64,000 nucleotides of DNA from Symploca sp. SIO2C1 (GTDB lineage: Bacteria > Cyanobacteriota > Cyanobacteriia > Cyanobacteriales > Coleofasciculaceae), in NCBI GenBank assembly GCA_010692635.1, contig JAAHGL010000024.1, positions 1-64,000 on the forward strand, written 5' to 3'. Of this stretch, positions 35,473 through 44,954 are shown one piece after another. The notes under the pieces were generated by a model, which did no database searches, had not been told where the DNA came from, and worked only from the letters and a program-made list of their open reading frames with translations. The first letter of the stretch is position 1. Each line of letters opens with the position of its first letter. Position numbers and translations under genes: made by a program.

Positions 35473-36255
35473 TTAATCCTGTTTTTCTAATATATTTTTT
35501 ACCCAAATTGCATCAGTAGCTGATAGGGCAGGAATAACTTTTTGTTGGTAATCAATTATTAAATCATAGCGTCCTTGGTCATAAACTTGATGTAAAATAC
35601 TTTGTAAATCCAGATTTATTTCTGGATCTTCTTGACTCAGAGGTAAAGAAAAAACTGGAATCGCATCTTGAAGGTTAAAAGCATAGAGATATGCTTGAGG
35701 ACGTTGATGACTAGGACTGATTAAAATGCGATAGTCACCCTTGATATTCTGATCTAAAGCAATCATTGAATTACCTTTACGGAGCAAATCTATTTCTACA
35801 AAGCTTGTGCTACTACTGAAAATAAGCTGACGTTTTTTTTCGTATTTTATCCGACCTTCTCCTAGATTTTTATTGATTGGGGAAAGAATTTCAATAGCTG
35901 TAACAACTTCTCCTGTACCAACTCTCCTAACTTCTAGATATCCTTGTTTAATCGTCTCTGTCAAAGCAAGTTCTATCGTTAAAGGTTGGGTAGAAGGTAC
36001 TGCAACAGCGACATTAGACTCGGGAGATTTAATAGAGGTTTCAGAACTTTTAGCAATGATATTATCAGGGATGCCAATAAGTGTAGATTTTTCTCCACTG
36101 GTTTCATAGATGCGCACTTCTACTGCAACAACATATTTAGGGGCTAACTGTTGGTTTAACAAGCGAGCAATTTCCGTAATTAGCCAATGATGTACACTTG
36201 ACCAATAGGCTGAATTTTCCAAATAGGGATTCATTCCAGGGAAGGGGGAGGGCAT
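35473..36255 (-). CDS. DUF4058 family protein
   Basis: This 260-residue protein belongs to a family common in cyanobacteria and planctomycetes. It is recognised by the start MPSPFPGMNPYLE and by VAIEILSPINK-like text (VVTAIEILSPINKNLGEG) and FVEIDLLRKG. The last two resemble the PD-(D/E)XK arrangement of Uma2 proteins. Function is unknown. The ATG at 36255 is chosen because the family starts there. It ends 17 bases before the methyltransferase gene. Confidence 0.85.
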   Translation of the reverse strand: MPSPFPGMNPYLENSAYWSSVHHWLITEIARLLNQQLAPKYVVAVEVRIYETSGEKSTLIGIPDNIIAKSSETSIKSPESNVAVAVPSTQPLTIELALTETIKQGYLEVRRVGTGEVVTAIEILSPINKNLGEGRIKYEKKRQLIFSSSTSFVEIDLLRKGNSMIALDQNIKGDYRILISPSHQRPQAYLYAFNLQDAIPVFSLPLSQEDPEINLDLQSILHQVYDQGRYDLIIDYQQKVIPALSATDAIWVKNILEKQD

Positions 36256-36284
36256 CGCTATTTTTAAGTAATAAGCATTATAAG

Positions 36285-36312
36285 GCAGGAAGCAGGGGGC
36301 AGGAGGCAGGAG
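36285..36312 (+). repeat. GGCAGGA repeat tract
   Basis: About four imperfect heptamers GGCAGGA/AGCAGGG lie upstream of the DUF4058 gene. A related tract is near 63690-63720. Confidence 0.6.
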
Positions 36313-36465
36313 GAACAAGAGTTTACCCTACCTAAAAAGAAGTCAGAAACTACTCATATCAAGGGATTTAGATATCCCGCAGTCATTTTTAGTTTCTCAA
36401 GAGCTCCTGAGAAGTGCCCTGTGCCCCCAATTGAATGCAAGAAACACTTTGGGGAGCAGTAGGGG

Positions 36466-36510
36466 CGATTAGCAATTAGCAATTAGCAATTAGCAATTAG
36501 CCATTAGCCA
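36466..36510 (+). repeat. ATTAGCA heptamer tract
   Basis: Five to six tandem units of AATTAGC lie just downstream of the third Uma2 gene. Confidence 0.8.
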
Positions 36511-36524
36511 TGAGCTTTGCCACA

Positions 36525-37094
36525 TTACCAAACTGTTTCCAAATTCAAGCTAAATCCCGGTAATACATCTTCCCCAGATAGAGTTTTAGGTGCACTCAAT
36601 ATTCTCACTGTTTGTTGAGGCTGATAAATTTCTACAATTCTATTTTTGGGATCGATTAACCAGCCTAAGCGGATACCATTATCTAAATATTCTTGCATTT
36701 TCTTTCTTAAACTTTGCATGGTATCAGTACGGGAGCGAAATTCAATCACAAAATCGGGATAAAGGGGTGGAAAAGTTTCTTGTTGTTCTGGTGTGAGTTC
36801 ATTCCACCGTTCTATTTTTACCCAACTAACATCAGGAGAACGCTTTGCACCATTGGGAAGGCGGAAAGCTGTAGAAGAATCAAAAACTTCCCCAAGTTTG
36901 GTTTGATTGTTCCAAATAACAAATTGTGCTGACAGTTGGGCGTTGCTTTTTCCTGTATTGCCTCCTGTGGGGGGCATAATAATTAATTCTCCATGAGAAG
37001 TAAGTTCGAGACGGATATCTCGGTTAGCAATAGCCAGGATTTGGAATTGTTCCTCTGTAACTTTAAAGCTTGGGGGAATGCTAATGGTATTCAT
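36525..37094 (-). CDS. Uma2 family protein
   Basis: This third Uma2 gene gives 189 residues from the ATG at 37094 (MNTISIPPSFKVTEEQF). Core motifs are ELIIMPPTGG, KRSPDVSWVK, YPDFVIEFRSRTD and IRLGWLIDPKNRIVEIY. A longer frame with a TTG start would overlap the nadA stop by four bases. The ATG is favoured because of family starts. It lies downstream of nadA and may be co-transcribed. Confidence 0.87.
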   Translation of the reverse strand: MNTISIPPSFKVTEEQFQILAIANRDIRLELTSHGELIIMPPTGGNTGKSNAQLSAQFVIWNNQTKLGEVFDSSTAFRLPNGAKRSPDVSWVKIERWNELTPEQQETFPPLYPDFVIEFRSRTDTMQSLRKKMQEYLDNGIRLGWLIDPKNRIVEIYQPQQTVRILSAPKTLSGEDVLPGFSLNLETVW

Positions 37095-37120
37095 CTTATT
37101 ATCCACCCTGTAACCGGAGT

Positions 37121-38077
37121 TCAAGACATTTCTAACATCCTTTGAATCGGCTTCAGTGCCGCCACCCGGATATCTTCAGGTAAGGTTATTTCCGGTGTCC
37201 GATTCTTCATTGATAAATACAACTTCTCTAAAGTATTCAGCCGCATGTGGGGACATTCATTACAAGCACAATTATTGGTCGCTGGGGCAGGAATAAATTG
37301 CTTTTGGGGTGCATCTTTTTGCATTTGATGAATAATTCCTGGCTCAGTTGCCACAATAAATTGCTCAGTAGAAGTAGCTTGGCAATATTTCAATAAACCT
37401 GTAGTTGAGCCGATATAATCAGCGTGACGTAAAACAGCTGTCTCGCATTCTGGATGGGCAATAATTTCCGCTTGGGGATTCTCTATTTTGAGCTGGACGA
37501 TCTTTTTCTCCGAAAAGATCTCATGAACCATACAAGCCCCTTCCCAAAGTACTAAATCTCGTCCAGTTTCCTCCATTACATAGCGACCTAAGTTTTTATC
37601 CGGAGCAAAAATTATCGGTTGCTCTTTGGGAATTTGATTGACAATTTTGACGGAATTAGAACTGGTACAGATAATATCACTCATCGCTTTAATAGCAGCG
37701 GAGCAATTAATATATGACACCACTAAATGGTCTGGATGAGCCGCTTTAAAAGCAGCAAACTCTTGAGGTGGACAACTATCTGCGAGGGAGCAACCTGCAT
37801 CTAAATCGGGCAATAATACCAATTTATGAGGATTAAGGATTTTGGCAGTTTCTGCCATGAAATGCACCCCAGCAAAGACGATAACTTCCGCGTCTGTTGC
37901 TGCCGCCTGCTGTGAAAGACCCAGGGAATCACCAATATAGTCAGCAATATCTTGAATATCAGGTTCTTGATAGTAGTGAGCGAGAATGACTGCGTTTAAT
38001 TCTTGCTTGAGGTCTTCAATTGCTTCAAACAGGTCATTGGGAATCTCGGTATTTGGTCGTGGGCTGGTTACAAACAT
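37121..38077 (-). CDS. nadA: Quinolinate synthase A
   Basis: This [4Fe-4S] enzyme condenses iminoaspartate with dihydroxyacetone phosphate to quinolinate in NAD synthesis, acting after NadB. The three cluster Cys residues can be placed in [20 protein letters not shown] or GACMVHE, and [13 protein letters not shown]. The early motif [21 protein letters not shown] is typical. The ATG at 38077 (MFVTSPRP) is preferred over the TTG at 38086. At 318 residues it has normal length for the cyanobacterial type. Confidence 0.94.
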   Translation of the reverse strand: MFVTSPRPNTEIPNDLFEAIEDLKQELNAVILAHYYQEPDIQDIADYIGDSLGLSQQAAATDAEVIVFAGVHFMAETAKILNPHKLVLLPDLDAGCSLADSCPPQEFAAFKAAHPDHLVVSYINCSAAIKAMSDIICTSSNSVKIVNQIPKEQPIIFAPDKNLGRYVMEETGRDLVLWEGACMVHEIFSEKKIVQLKIENPQAEIIAHPECETAVLRHADYIGSTTGLLKYCQATSTEQFIVATEPGIIHQMQKDAPQKQFIPAPATNNCACNECPHMRLNTLEKLYLSMKNRTPEITLPEDIRVAALKPIQRMLEMS

Positions 38078-38721
38078 AGTGATCAATTACGAATTTAGCA
38101 CAAAGTTAAACTCAATCATTATTGAAAGGCAAGCACTGCAATTTGGCTAGGGTCAAGCTAATAGAACATTTAAATTGGTATTTTTCAAGTCCATACTCTT
38201 TATGGCAAAGGTTGGGAGAATAGAAGTAAGAGTTCCCTATCTTAACAAATAACAAATAAAATTTGCACCTCCGGGCTACAACACGGGGAATGAGTTAAAA
38301 CTGTCAGGTGGAGCTGAATATGGTCGTTTAGGCATTGATTTAGGTCAATTAAAGTTCCTAATTGAACTTTTTGTCAGGTCATCATGTCATTGAGGAACAG
38401 TTATAGCATTCTGATGACTCTGCGCCAAAATGCTTGTAGGACATTTATGGTTCTTCTCGGAGGGACAAGCTAGGGATGGGTTATTCGAGCATTTATCTAC
38501 CCCTATTGGATGATTTGCCAACCTGACATGCTCCTGAGAGCTGCAACATTTGGATACATTTGGGTATCTTTATTTTAAGAAATCACCTAAATCTCCTTCC
38601 ATGCAACACTTTTTCCTCTTCCTTGTTCCCTGTCCCCCCCCTCTACGAGCTTTAATATAGGTAAGCATTTGCCACTTTCCTCTGTCTCAAGCAATTAGCA
38701 AAACTGAACACTAATAAAGCA
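38078..38721. other. Long intergenic region, no gene seen
   Basis: About 640 bases separate divergent nadA and the two-component gene. A small dyad TCAATTA...TAATTGA followed by a T run occurs near 38345-38372. There is a C-rich run at 38633-38641. Nothing else can be named. Leader RNAs or promoters for both genes must lie here. Confidence 0.5.
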
Positions 38722-39801
38722 ATGACAAAAATTTTGGTGATTGAAGACGAAGAACTAGTGCGGGAGAATCTCCTAGATTTTCTGGAGGCTGAGGATTATC
38801 AAACCATTGCCGCTAGTAATGGCAAGATTGGTGTCGAATTAGCCCAAAACTACTTACCAGATTTAATTATCTGCGATGTGATGATGCCGGAACTTGACGG
38901 TTATGGTGTACTCAAGAAACTGAGCCACAATTCAGCCACAGCAACGATTCCATTTATCTTTCTCACCGCCAAAGCTGACAAAATTGATCGACGGGAGGGA
39001 ATGGAACTAGGTGCGGATGATTACCTAACCAAGCCATTTACCATCAAAGAATTGAAGAGGACAATCGAAGCTAGATTGGGAAGACGAAGGGAGATTAAGA
39101 AAAAATTCGATGATTTGCGTAATAGTATCACCTTGGCTTTGCCCCATGAAATGCGTACTTCTCTCAATGGTATTCTGGGTTCTTCCCAGCTAATGATGGA
39201 TCCTGGTTCCCTAGAAACCGAAGAAATCCGGGAAATGGCAGAAAGTATCTATAAATCTGGTAAACGTTTATTAAGGTTGACAGAAAATTTTTTACGGTAT
39301 ACAGAAGTGGAAATTTTAGCAACAGATCCAGAGCGAGTTGAGAAATTGCAAAATAGTTCGAGTAACTATCCTAAAGAGATTATAGCTAACCTGAGTAGAG
39401 AAATAGCAGACAAGCTAGGAAGGACAGCAGATTTACATTTGGAAGTGCAAGAAGCATCGGTGCAGATTGCTGATGCCAGACTCAAAACCATTGTTGAAGA
39501 ATTAATTGATAATGCTTTTAAATTTTCCCAGGTGGGTACACCAGTGCGGGTAGTTAGCACTGTACAAAATGATACTTTTATCCTATCAGTGAATGATGAA
39601 GGACGAGGTATGACTAAGGCTCAGATTGCTGATTTGGGGGCTTACTTACAATTTGAACGCAAACAATACGAGCAACAAGGTATAGGCTTGGGATTAGTTA
39701 TTGCTAAACGTTTGGCTGAATTACACGGGGGAGAATTAACGATAGAAAGTACACCTGGACAAAAAACAACTGTCCAGGTTAGCTTACCTCTATCTCCTTA
39801 G
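38722..39801 (+). CDS. Response regulator-histidine kinase hybrid
   Basis: This two-component protein of 359 residues has the order REC, then HisKA, then HATPase. The receiver has Asp52 (IICDVMMPELDG), the Thr in FLTAKAD and Lys in YLTKPF. The phosphoacceptor His142 is in LPHEMRTSLNG. The ATPase has the N-box ELIDNAFKFS, G1 NDEGRGM and G2 GIGLGLVIAK. There is no membrane segment or sensor domain, so it probably works as a soluble relay with another kinase. It stands alone. Confidence 0.9.
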   Translation: MTKILVIEDEELVRENLLDFLEAEDYQTIAASNGKIGVELAQNYLPDLIICDVMMPELDGYGVLKKLSHNSATATIPFIFLTAKADKIDRREGMELGADDYLTKPFTIKELKRTIEARLGRRREIKKKFDDLRNSITLALPHEMRTSLNGILGSSQLMMDPGSLETEEIREMAESIYKSGKRLLRLTENFLRYTEVEILATDPERVEKLQNSSSNYPKEIIANLSREIADKLGRTADLHLEVQEASVQIADARLKTIVEELIDNAFKFSQVGTPVRVVSTVQNDTFILSVNDEGRGMTKAQIADLGAYLQFERKQYEQQGIGLGLVIAKRLAELHGGELTIESTPGQKTTVQVSLPLSP

Positions 39802-39951
39802 CAGTTATTTTATTTGTTATTGGTTATTTGTTATCGGTTATTAAAAAGCACTCCTAATAAACACGCTCATGCGCTAATGGCTAATGGCTAATCTTTCAAG
39901 AAACAAGGCAGAAGGCAGGAGGGAAGAGGATTTGGCTTGTTTCTTTCATTC

Positions 39952-39976
39952 GTAGCGGGCGGTGTGCCGCCCGTGG
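39952..39976. repeat. GC-rich hairpin upstream of the YebC-type gene
   Basis: CGGGCGGTGTGCCGCCCG is a perfect 7-bp stem with a four-base loop, in the roughly 300-base gap between the kinase and the YebC gene. That gap otherwise holds TTATTTG-type heptamers and no gene. Confidence 0.6.
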
Positions 39977-40100
39977 GGCTGCTTTGAAGAAACACTCTTT
40001 CGGAGTGAGGGTGTGGGGTGTAGGGCATCGATGGTGGCATCTTGCCAGTGGCTTTTAGGCGCTTTCAACAAAAAACTAACGACGTAGGACAAAGAACTAG

Positions 40101-40859
40101 ATGGCAGGACATAGTAAATGGGCAAACATTAAGCGACAGAAAGCTAGAGTGGATGCAGTTAAGGGCAAGACCTTTGCTAAACTATCACGAGCAATTATTG
40201 TAGCGGCTCGTAGCGGTGTTCCTGACCCAGATGCCAACTTTCAGTTACGCAATGCTGTGGATAAGGCAAAAGCCGCTGGCATTCCCAATGAGAATATTGA
40301 AAGAGCGATCGCGAAAGGGGCTGGTAAACTAGGAGCTGATGGGGACAGCCTCGAAGAGATTCGCTATGAGGGCTATGGAGTTGGTGGTGTAGCAGTTTTG
40401 ATTGAAGCTCTTACCGACAATCGCAATCGTACTGCTGCGGATCTACGCTCCGCATTTACTAAAAATGGGGGCAATCTTGGTGAAACCGGTTGTGTCAGCT
40501 GGATGTTTGAGCAACAGGGTGTTGTTACTCTAGCTAGTACGGTTGAGGAAGATCAGCTGCTAGAAATTGCCTTGGAAGGGGGAGCCGAAGATGTCAAAAT
40601 GGACACAGAAGTATCTGAGGTATTTACGGAGGTAAGTAACCTGGAAACCCTAAATCAAACTTTGAAGAATAAGGGTTTACCCGTGATTGAAGCAGAATTG
40701 CGGTGGATTCCAGGGAATACGGTGGAGTTGACTGACCCAGACTGGGCGCGATCGCTCCTCAAATTGATGGATGCTCTAGAAGAGTTAGACGATGTACAAA
40801 ATGTTACTGCCAACTTTGACATGACAGATGAACTCATGTCCCTGAGTATGAGTTGGTAG
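40101..40859 (+). CDS. YebC/PmpR family protein
   Basis: This 252-residue conserved protein starts MAGHSKWANIKRQKARVDAV with ENIERAIAKG, EGYGVGGVAVLIE and NGGNLGETGCVSWMF. The family has been described as a transcriptional regulator (PmpR) and, more recently, as a translation factor acting on proline-rich stalling. The sequence does not discriminate between the two. It is full length and followed 81 bases later by a UbiH-type gene. Confidence 0.94.
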   Translation: MAGHSKWANIKRQKARVDAVKGKTFAKLSRAIIVAARSGVPDPDANFQLRNAVDKAKAAGIPNENIERAIAKGAGKLGADGDSLEEIRYEGYGVGGVAVLIEALTDNRNRTAADLRSAFTKNGGNLGETGCVSWMFEQQGVVTLASTVEEDQLLEIALEGGAEDVKMDTEVSEVFTEVSNLETLNQTLKNKGLPVIEAELRWIPGNTVELTDPDWARSLLKLMDALEELDDVQNVTANFDMTDELMSLSMSW

Positions 40860-40940
40860 CCAAGTTGCATCCCTTTGGCTGTTCGCGTCAAAATAAAGAT
40901 TAGTAAACATTATTATATTTTGTTACTAATAATTTGATAA

Positions 40941-42185
40941 ATGACGCTAGAACAGCTAAATAGAAAAATCTCGATACCCCAACAAGACTTTGATTATGAT
41001 CTGGCAATTGTCGGTGGCTCGATTGTAGGAGCAACACTTGCCTGTGCTTTGAAAAATTCTGGGTTAAGTGTGGTCTTAATTGAAGCACAACCTCAGTCTG
41101 TGGCAGTGGCAAGGAGGCAAGCCTACGCCCTTTCGATCCTCTCAGGACGCATTTTTGCAGGAATTGGGGTCTGGGAGAAAATATTGCCCCAGATTACCAA
41201 TTTTCGGCAAATTCGCCTTTCAGATGCGGATCATAAGGGTATCGTGCAGTTTCAATTAGCTGATTTAGATACAGAAGCTTTGGGGTATGTGGGAGAACAT
41301 CGTCCCTTACTGAGTTCGTTGCAAGAATTTTTGGCAGATTGCCCCCATATCAGTTGGCTATGTCCCGCCGAAGTAGTAGAGGTGGAGTATCAAGCATCTG
41401 GAGCAAACATCCAAGTCAAGGCAGATGGTGTACTTACTCAGCTCAGAACTCGCCTGGTAGTGGCGGCAGATGGAGCGAGATCCCCTCTCCGCACTGCTGC
41501 TGGCATTGGCACTCACGGCTGGAAATACTGGCAATCTTGCGTAACAGTAAGGATTAAACCGGAGAAGTCCCACAATAATACTGCCTTTGAACGATTCTGG
41601 CATAGTGGACCAATGGGAGTTTTGCCCTTACCAGATAATCGCTGCCAAGTGGTGTGGACTGCACCCCATGCAGAAGCAAGAGTTTTGAGAGATTTGCCAG
41701 AAAAGGAGTTTCTAGAACTTCTAGAACATCGCACAGGGGGATTATTAGGGCACTTGGAACTCGAAAGCGATCGCTTATTGTTTCCAGTACAATTAATGCA
41801 AAGCGATCGCTACACCCAATCGCGACTAGCACTAATTGGTGATGCTGCTCACTGTTGTCATCCAGTGGGAGGACAGGGGCTGAATATGGGCATTCGAGAT
41901 GCTGCCGCTCTAGCACAAGTGCTACAAGAAGCTCACCAGAAAGGGGAAGATATTGGCACAATGGCAGTACTTAAGCGCTATGAACGTTGGCGTAAATGGG
42001 AAAATTTAGTGATTTTGGGTTTTACTGATACTCTAGACCGCACGTTTTCTAACAACTGGCTGCCAGTAGTAGGGATTCGTCGGTTGGGTTTATGGATGTT
42101 GCGCCGGATTCGTCCTGTTAAGATTTATGCTCTGCAATTGATGACAGGTTTGAGAGGACGTCCTCCTCGATTAGCTCAACGTTAG
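40941..42185 (+). CDS. FAD-dependent hydroxylase (UbiH/Coq6 family)
   Basis: This flavoprotein monooxygenase has 414 residues. The FAD motif is DLAIVGGSIVGATLACAL, the DG motif VVAADGARSPLR, and the GD motif ALIGDAAHCCHPVGGQGLNMGIRDAAALAQ. Homologues hydroxylate aromatic rings in ubiquinone synthesis. Cyanobacteria make plastoquinone instead, so the substrate here is uncertain. It is full length, with a short gap to the YebC-type gene upstream. Confidence 0.9.
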   Translation: MTLEQLNRKISIPQQDFDYDLAIVGGSIVGATLACALKNSGLSVVLIEAQPQSVAVARRQAYALSILSGRIFAGIGVWEKILPQITNFRQIRLSDADHKGIVQFQLADLDTEALGYVGEHRPLLSSLQEFLADCPHISWLCPAEVVEVEYQASGANIQVKADGVLTQLRTRLVVAADGARSPLRTAAGIGTHGWKYWQSCVTVRIKPEKSHNNTAFERFWHSGPMGVLPLPDNRCQVVWTAPHAEARVLRDLPEKEFLELLEHRTGGLLGHLELESDRLLFPVQLMQSDRYTQSRLALIGDAAHCCHPVGGQGLNMGIRDAAALAQVLQEAHQKGEDIGTMAVLKRYERWRKWENLVILGFTDTLDRTFSNNWLPVVGIRRLGLWMLRRIRPVKIYALQLMTGLRGRPPRLAQR

Positions 42186-42777
42186 GGGATGGTTAATTGC
42201 TAATTGCTAATTGCTAATTGGCGCTTGCTGAATAAAATCAGGAGCCTTATCAGATAAGGGTTTAAAGCCTTTTTTATCCAAAGCAAGTACAAGGAAATGG
42301 TATCGATGGGTTCAATTTCTTTGCACTTTCACAGGGGAATCCCTATTGCTTCTTCCCAAGGTTGGTTGCATGATTGATTATTTTTTAGTGGGATAAATGT
42401 AAACCTATAAAAACAACAAACCACAAAGGCACAAAGGGCACGGGAGTTAGAGACCTACGTCTAATGTGAATTAAATTGTACATACTGTAGGGGCGGGTTT
42501 AGCGACAAACCAACCCATTTGACCCGAATCTTTCGATCAAAACCCGCCCAACGCTCTCCCAGGTTAATGCTCTTAGATGACATTGAGGTAGTGAGGAGAG
42601 ATATGGATGTTGGGTTTCGCCGATGTGATTGTTGGATAAAGCATCGAATATATTGATGCGACTCAACCCAACCTACAAGATCTGCGATCGCACTGATGCA
42701 GTTCGATTAGATGAGCTTGAGGCAAAACTTGAAGCAGGTCAATTATCAGAGTTTATGAGAATACGCCTACTTTGAAG
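42186..42777. other. Intergenic region of decayed repeats
   Basis: This 590-base gap holds AATTGCT heptamers (42191-42219), a truncated relative of the 226-bp TIR element (from about 42221), GTTGGGTTT...AACCCAACC palindromic text (42610-42680), and a 39-codon open frame at 42656-42775 that looks like a gene remnant. No intact gene is seen. Confidence 0.55.
42221..42335 (+). mobile_element. Truncated copy of the GCTTGCTGAATAA TIR element
   Basis: GCTTGCTGAATAA, then AAGTACAAGGAAATGGTATC and TTGCAC at matching spacing, parallels the reverse complement of 9950-10062 (AAGTGCAAGGAAATTATACC). Only one end is recognisable. Confidence 0.5.
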
Positions 42778-43188
42778 TTACGGAGTAACGGGTGTGCCAT
42801 TCAAGGTAATAAAAGGGTCACCATCACAACGACTAATGTCAGCTTGCCAACGAGAGGGGAAATCTGGATCGATGAACGTGATTTCAAATCTGCCCCAGTG
42901 GTAAGTGGGTCTTCCATCAGCTCCCTCTCTGTAGGTATCACAAGCTACTGATGAAGAACCCTGTACCCAATAGCCACTGTAGGAACTTCGGTCAGTGTAC
43001 ACTCCTGCTAAACCATCGATAAAGATCACTCCATCTTTACCGTAGTGCCAGATAGCGGTATTGTTGCGATCTTCATGATATACAACATTGTATTCTTCGG
43101 TGGTCCAAACCTCGTCCGCTAGAACTTGCTGGGATGTGACTGTGCCAGTCAACAAGGCTAAGGTTACGAGAAAATAATTCTTTTTCAT
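42778..43188 (-). CDS. Small secreted protein, unknown function
   Basis: This is a 136-residue protein with a clear Sec signal peptide (MKKNYFLVTLALLTGTVTSQ, cleavage probably after VLA at about residue 24). The mature part is rich in Y, W and D with two Cys (SSVACDTYREG and ISRCDGDP) that may pair. No family is recognised. It is probably periplasmic or extracellular. Confidence 0.7.
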   Translation of the reverse strand: MKKNYFLVTLALLTGTVTSQQVLADEVWTTEEYNVVYHEDRNNTAIWHYGKDGVIFIDGLAGVYTDRSSYSGYWVQGSSSVACDTYREGADGRPTYHWGRFEITFIDPDFPSRWQADISRCDGDPFITLNGTPVTP

Positions 43189-43498
43189 TGTTCGGTAACT
43201 TGGTTTAACTGAAAGTGTTGGCAGAGCAATGGCACTACATTATCAAACCAGCGCAGTTGCGCTCTGCTCCAGGCATTGGTTTTGCTGGTTGCTAACATAG
43301 CTCTGCCGTATTTCTTATACCAAATGCGGTTATTGTGGGGTACTTATCAAAATCCCCAAATCTTTTCCAGACAAAGACTTTGATTTTTTTTTATAGACCC
43401 TTGGTAAACCGGATTTGGTATTACCCCTTTCCGTGAGCTTTCCCTCTCTTGACCCTGGTTTAGTCCATTCCTGAATACCCAATTAATGTAGAGCAGAG
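43189..43498. other. Intergenic region with one TIR element
   Basis: The gap between the secreted-protein gene and the slipin region contains the 105-bp TIR element described separately and no gene. Confidence 0.5.
43317..43421. mobile_element. 105-bp TIR element (ATACCAAATSCGGTT ends)
   Basis: ATACCAAATGCGGTT at 43317-43331 faces the complement of ATACCAAATCCGGTT at 43407-43421: 14 of 15 bases match. It has no coding capacity. It is MITE-like, and only one copy was noticed in the window. Confidence 0.65.
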
Positions 43499-43813
43499 TT
43501 ATATAATTTGAGCGGCGGTAATTTTGCGCTCTAGCCTAGACGAAACAATCTTTGCTACCTGGGAAGCAATCATACCGCTCGCATCATTAGCATCATTAGT
43601 GGCGATGAATTTCTGAGCGTCTGTCGCTGCTGGAGCTAGAGCCGGGAACTTGTCGGCAATAATATTGAGTTTCCAGCTGACAATCGCTTTTTGATCAAGT
43701 CCAGCTTCTTCTAACCATTTAGCATTGAAAGAGAAGGAACTAACTATCCTCTTGCTTGATTGCTTGTCCTTGAACTTGCTTAATGTCCTGTGTACTTTGC
43801 TGCTGAAGCACAT
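43499..43813 (-). pseudogene. Open frame overlapping the slipin 3' end, probably a gene remnant
   Basis: The part beyond the slipin stop (43499-43736) reads as protein-like text (KWLEEAGLDQKAIVSWKLNI, then ASQVAKIVSSRLERKITAAQ). It has no good start codon or ribosome site of its own. The 5' part merely shadows the slipin gene. It could be the tail of a former gene fused by deletion. I do not recognise the family. Confidence 0.3.
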
Positions 43814-44555
43814 CTGTCCATTGCTTAGCTAGAGTAATGACATCCGATGGCATCATAATCAACGTGGTGGTATTGTTCTCAGAGCCAATTTCTGTGAGCA
43901 TTTGCAGTCGGCGTAATTCCAGAGCAGCCGGATTCTCTACTATCTTTTGAGATGCTTCTGATAGCTTAATGGAGGCTTCCTGTTCTGCTGAAGCTTTAAT
44001 TAGGCGAGCCCGTTTTTCCCGAACAGCTTCTGCTTCCTTTGCCATTGCTCGTTGCATGGAAGTAGGAATTTCAACATCCTTAATTTCCACCCGCTCAATC
44101 ACCACGCCCCAAGACTCAGTGATTTCATCAACAATCTCTTGAACCTTGAGGTTAATCTTGTCCCGGTTTTGCAGAACATCATCCAAAATATTTTGCCCAA
44201 CGACATTCCTTAAAGTAGTCATTGCTGCTTGATAAACCGCCATCTGGTAGTTTTCAACTTTGTTGATGGCTCTAGATGGTTCAAGGATGCGGTAGTAAAG
44301 CACCGCATTAACTTTAATGGTTACACTGTCAGCAGTAACAGCTTCTTGAGGGGCAATATCTACTGTTTTAGTGCGGATATCCACTTGAGCTTTTTGGTCT
44401 ATTAGAGGGATAATCCAATACATCCCCGGTCCTTTTACACCTCTTAACCGACCTAGCCGAAAAATGACGCCTCGCTCATATTCTCGGTCGATTTTCACCC
44501 CAGTTGTTCCCAGTAATAAGGCTATAGCAAAAACAGTGCCCAGAATAGTTTCCAT
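43740..44555 (-). CDS. Slipin (stomatin/prohibitin SPFH family)
   Basis: This membrane-scaffold protein has 271 residues. An N-terminal hydrophobic segment (about 3-20) anchors it. The SPFH domain follows (ERGVIFRLGRLRGVKGPGMYWIIPLIDQ, VDIRTKTVDIAPQEAVTADSV). A coiled-coil, Ala/Glu-rich segment (AMAKEAEAVREKRARLIKASAEQEAS) supports oligomerisation. Such proteins organise membrane microdomains and often partner an NfeD membrane protease, which is not adjacent here. Confidence 0.92.
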   Translation of the reverse strand: METILGTVFAIALLLGTTGVKIDREYERGVIFRLGRLRGVKGPGMYWIIPLIDQKAQVDIRTKTVDIAPQEAVTADSVTIKVNAVLYYRILEPSRAINKVENYQMAVYQAAMTTLRNVVGQNILDDVLQNRDKINLKVQEIVDEITESWGVVIERVEIKDVEIPTSMQRAMAKEAEAVREKRARLIKASAEQEASIKLSEASQKIVENPAALELRRLQMLTEIGSENNTTTLIMMPSDVITLAKQWTDVLQQQSTQDIKQVQGQAIKQEDS

Positions 44556-44954
44556 ATCTAGCTCCAGTGAGAATCTCTGCTAACTCTATTCTAGGTAGTT
44601 CCTATTGAGGGTGAAGGAATTTAACGTAACTATACCCTTAGTGGCAGCAAGCTTATTAATACATCTTAAAAAAGGACAGTTGCCTGAACCGTATTTATAA
44701 AAAAAATCTTAAGATTAGTACAGTCTTGATCAACAATAAAAATCTCTATTCCCTATTCCCTATTCCCTATTGCCCATTCCCCAACCAGCAAGATATCAGG
44801 TTGTTGAAAATATTGGAGATATGATAGTATCTGAGCTGTCTTAGTGGAAGCTGGATTATATAAATTATACTAGCGCTTCAGAAGCGACCCTCAGCTTTCC
44901 TAAAACACGAACTCAATTCTAGCAATTACTTTTTTAGTCAAATCCTTTGAGGAT
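44556..44954. other. Intergenic region between divergent genes
   Basis: About 400 bases hold the CTATTCC heptamer run (44745-44775), a short AGCGCTTCAGAAGCG dyad near 44872, and no gene. Promoters of the slipin and of the secreted Pro-rich protein must lie here. Confidence 0.45.

Noticed and set aside
42656-42775. 39-codon open frame ending just before the secreted-protein gene
   Set aside because: It looks like the tail of a former gene (LDELEAKLEAGQLSEF), but it is too short, has no start context, and sits in decayed repeat sequence.
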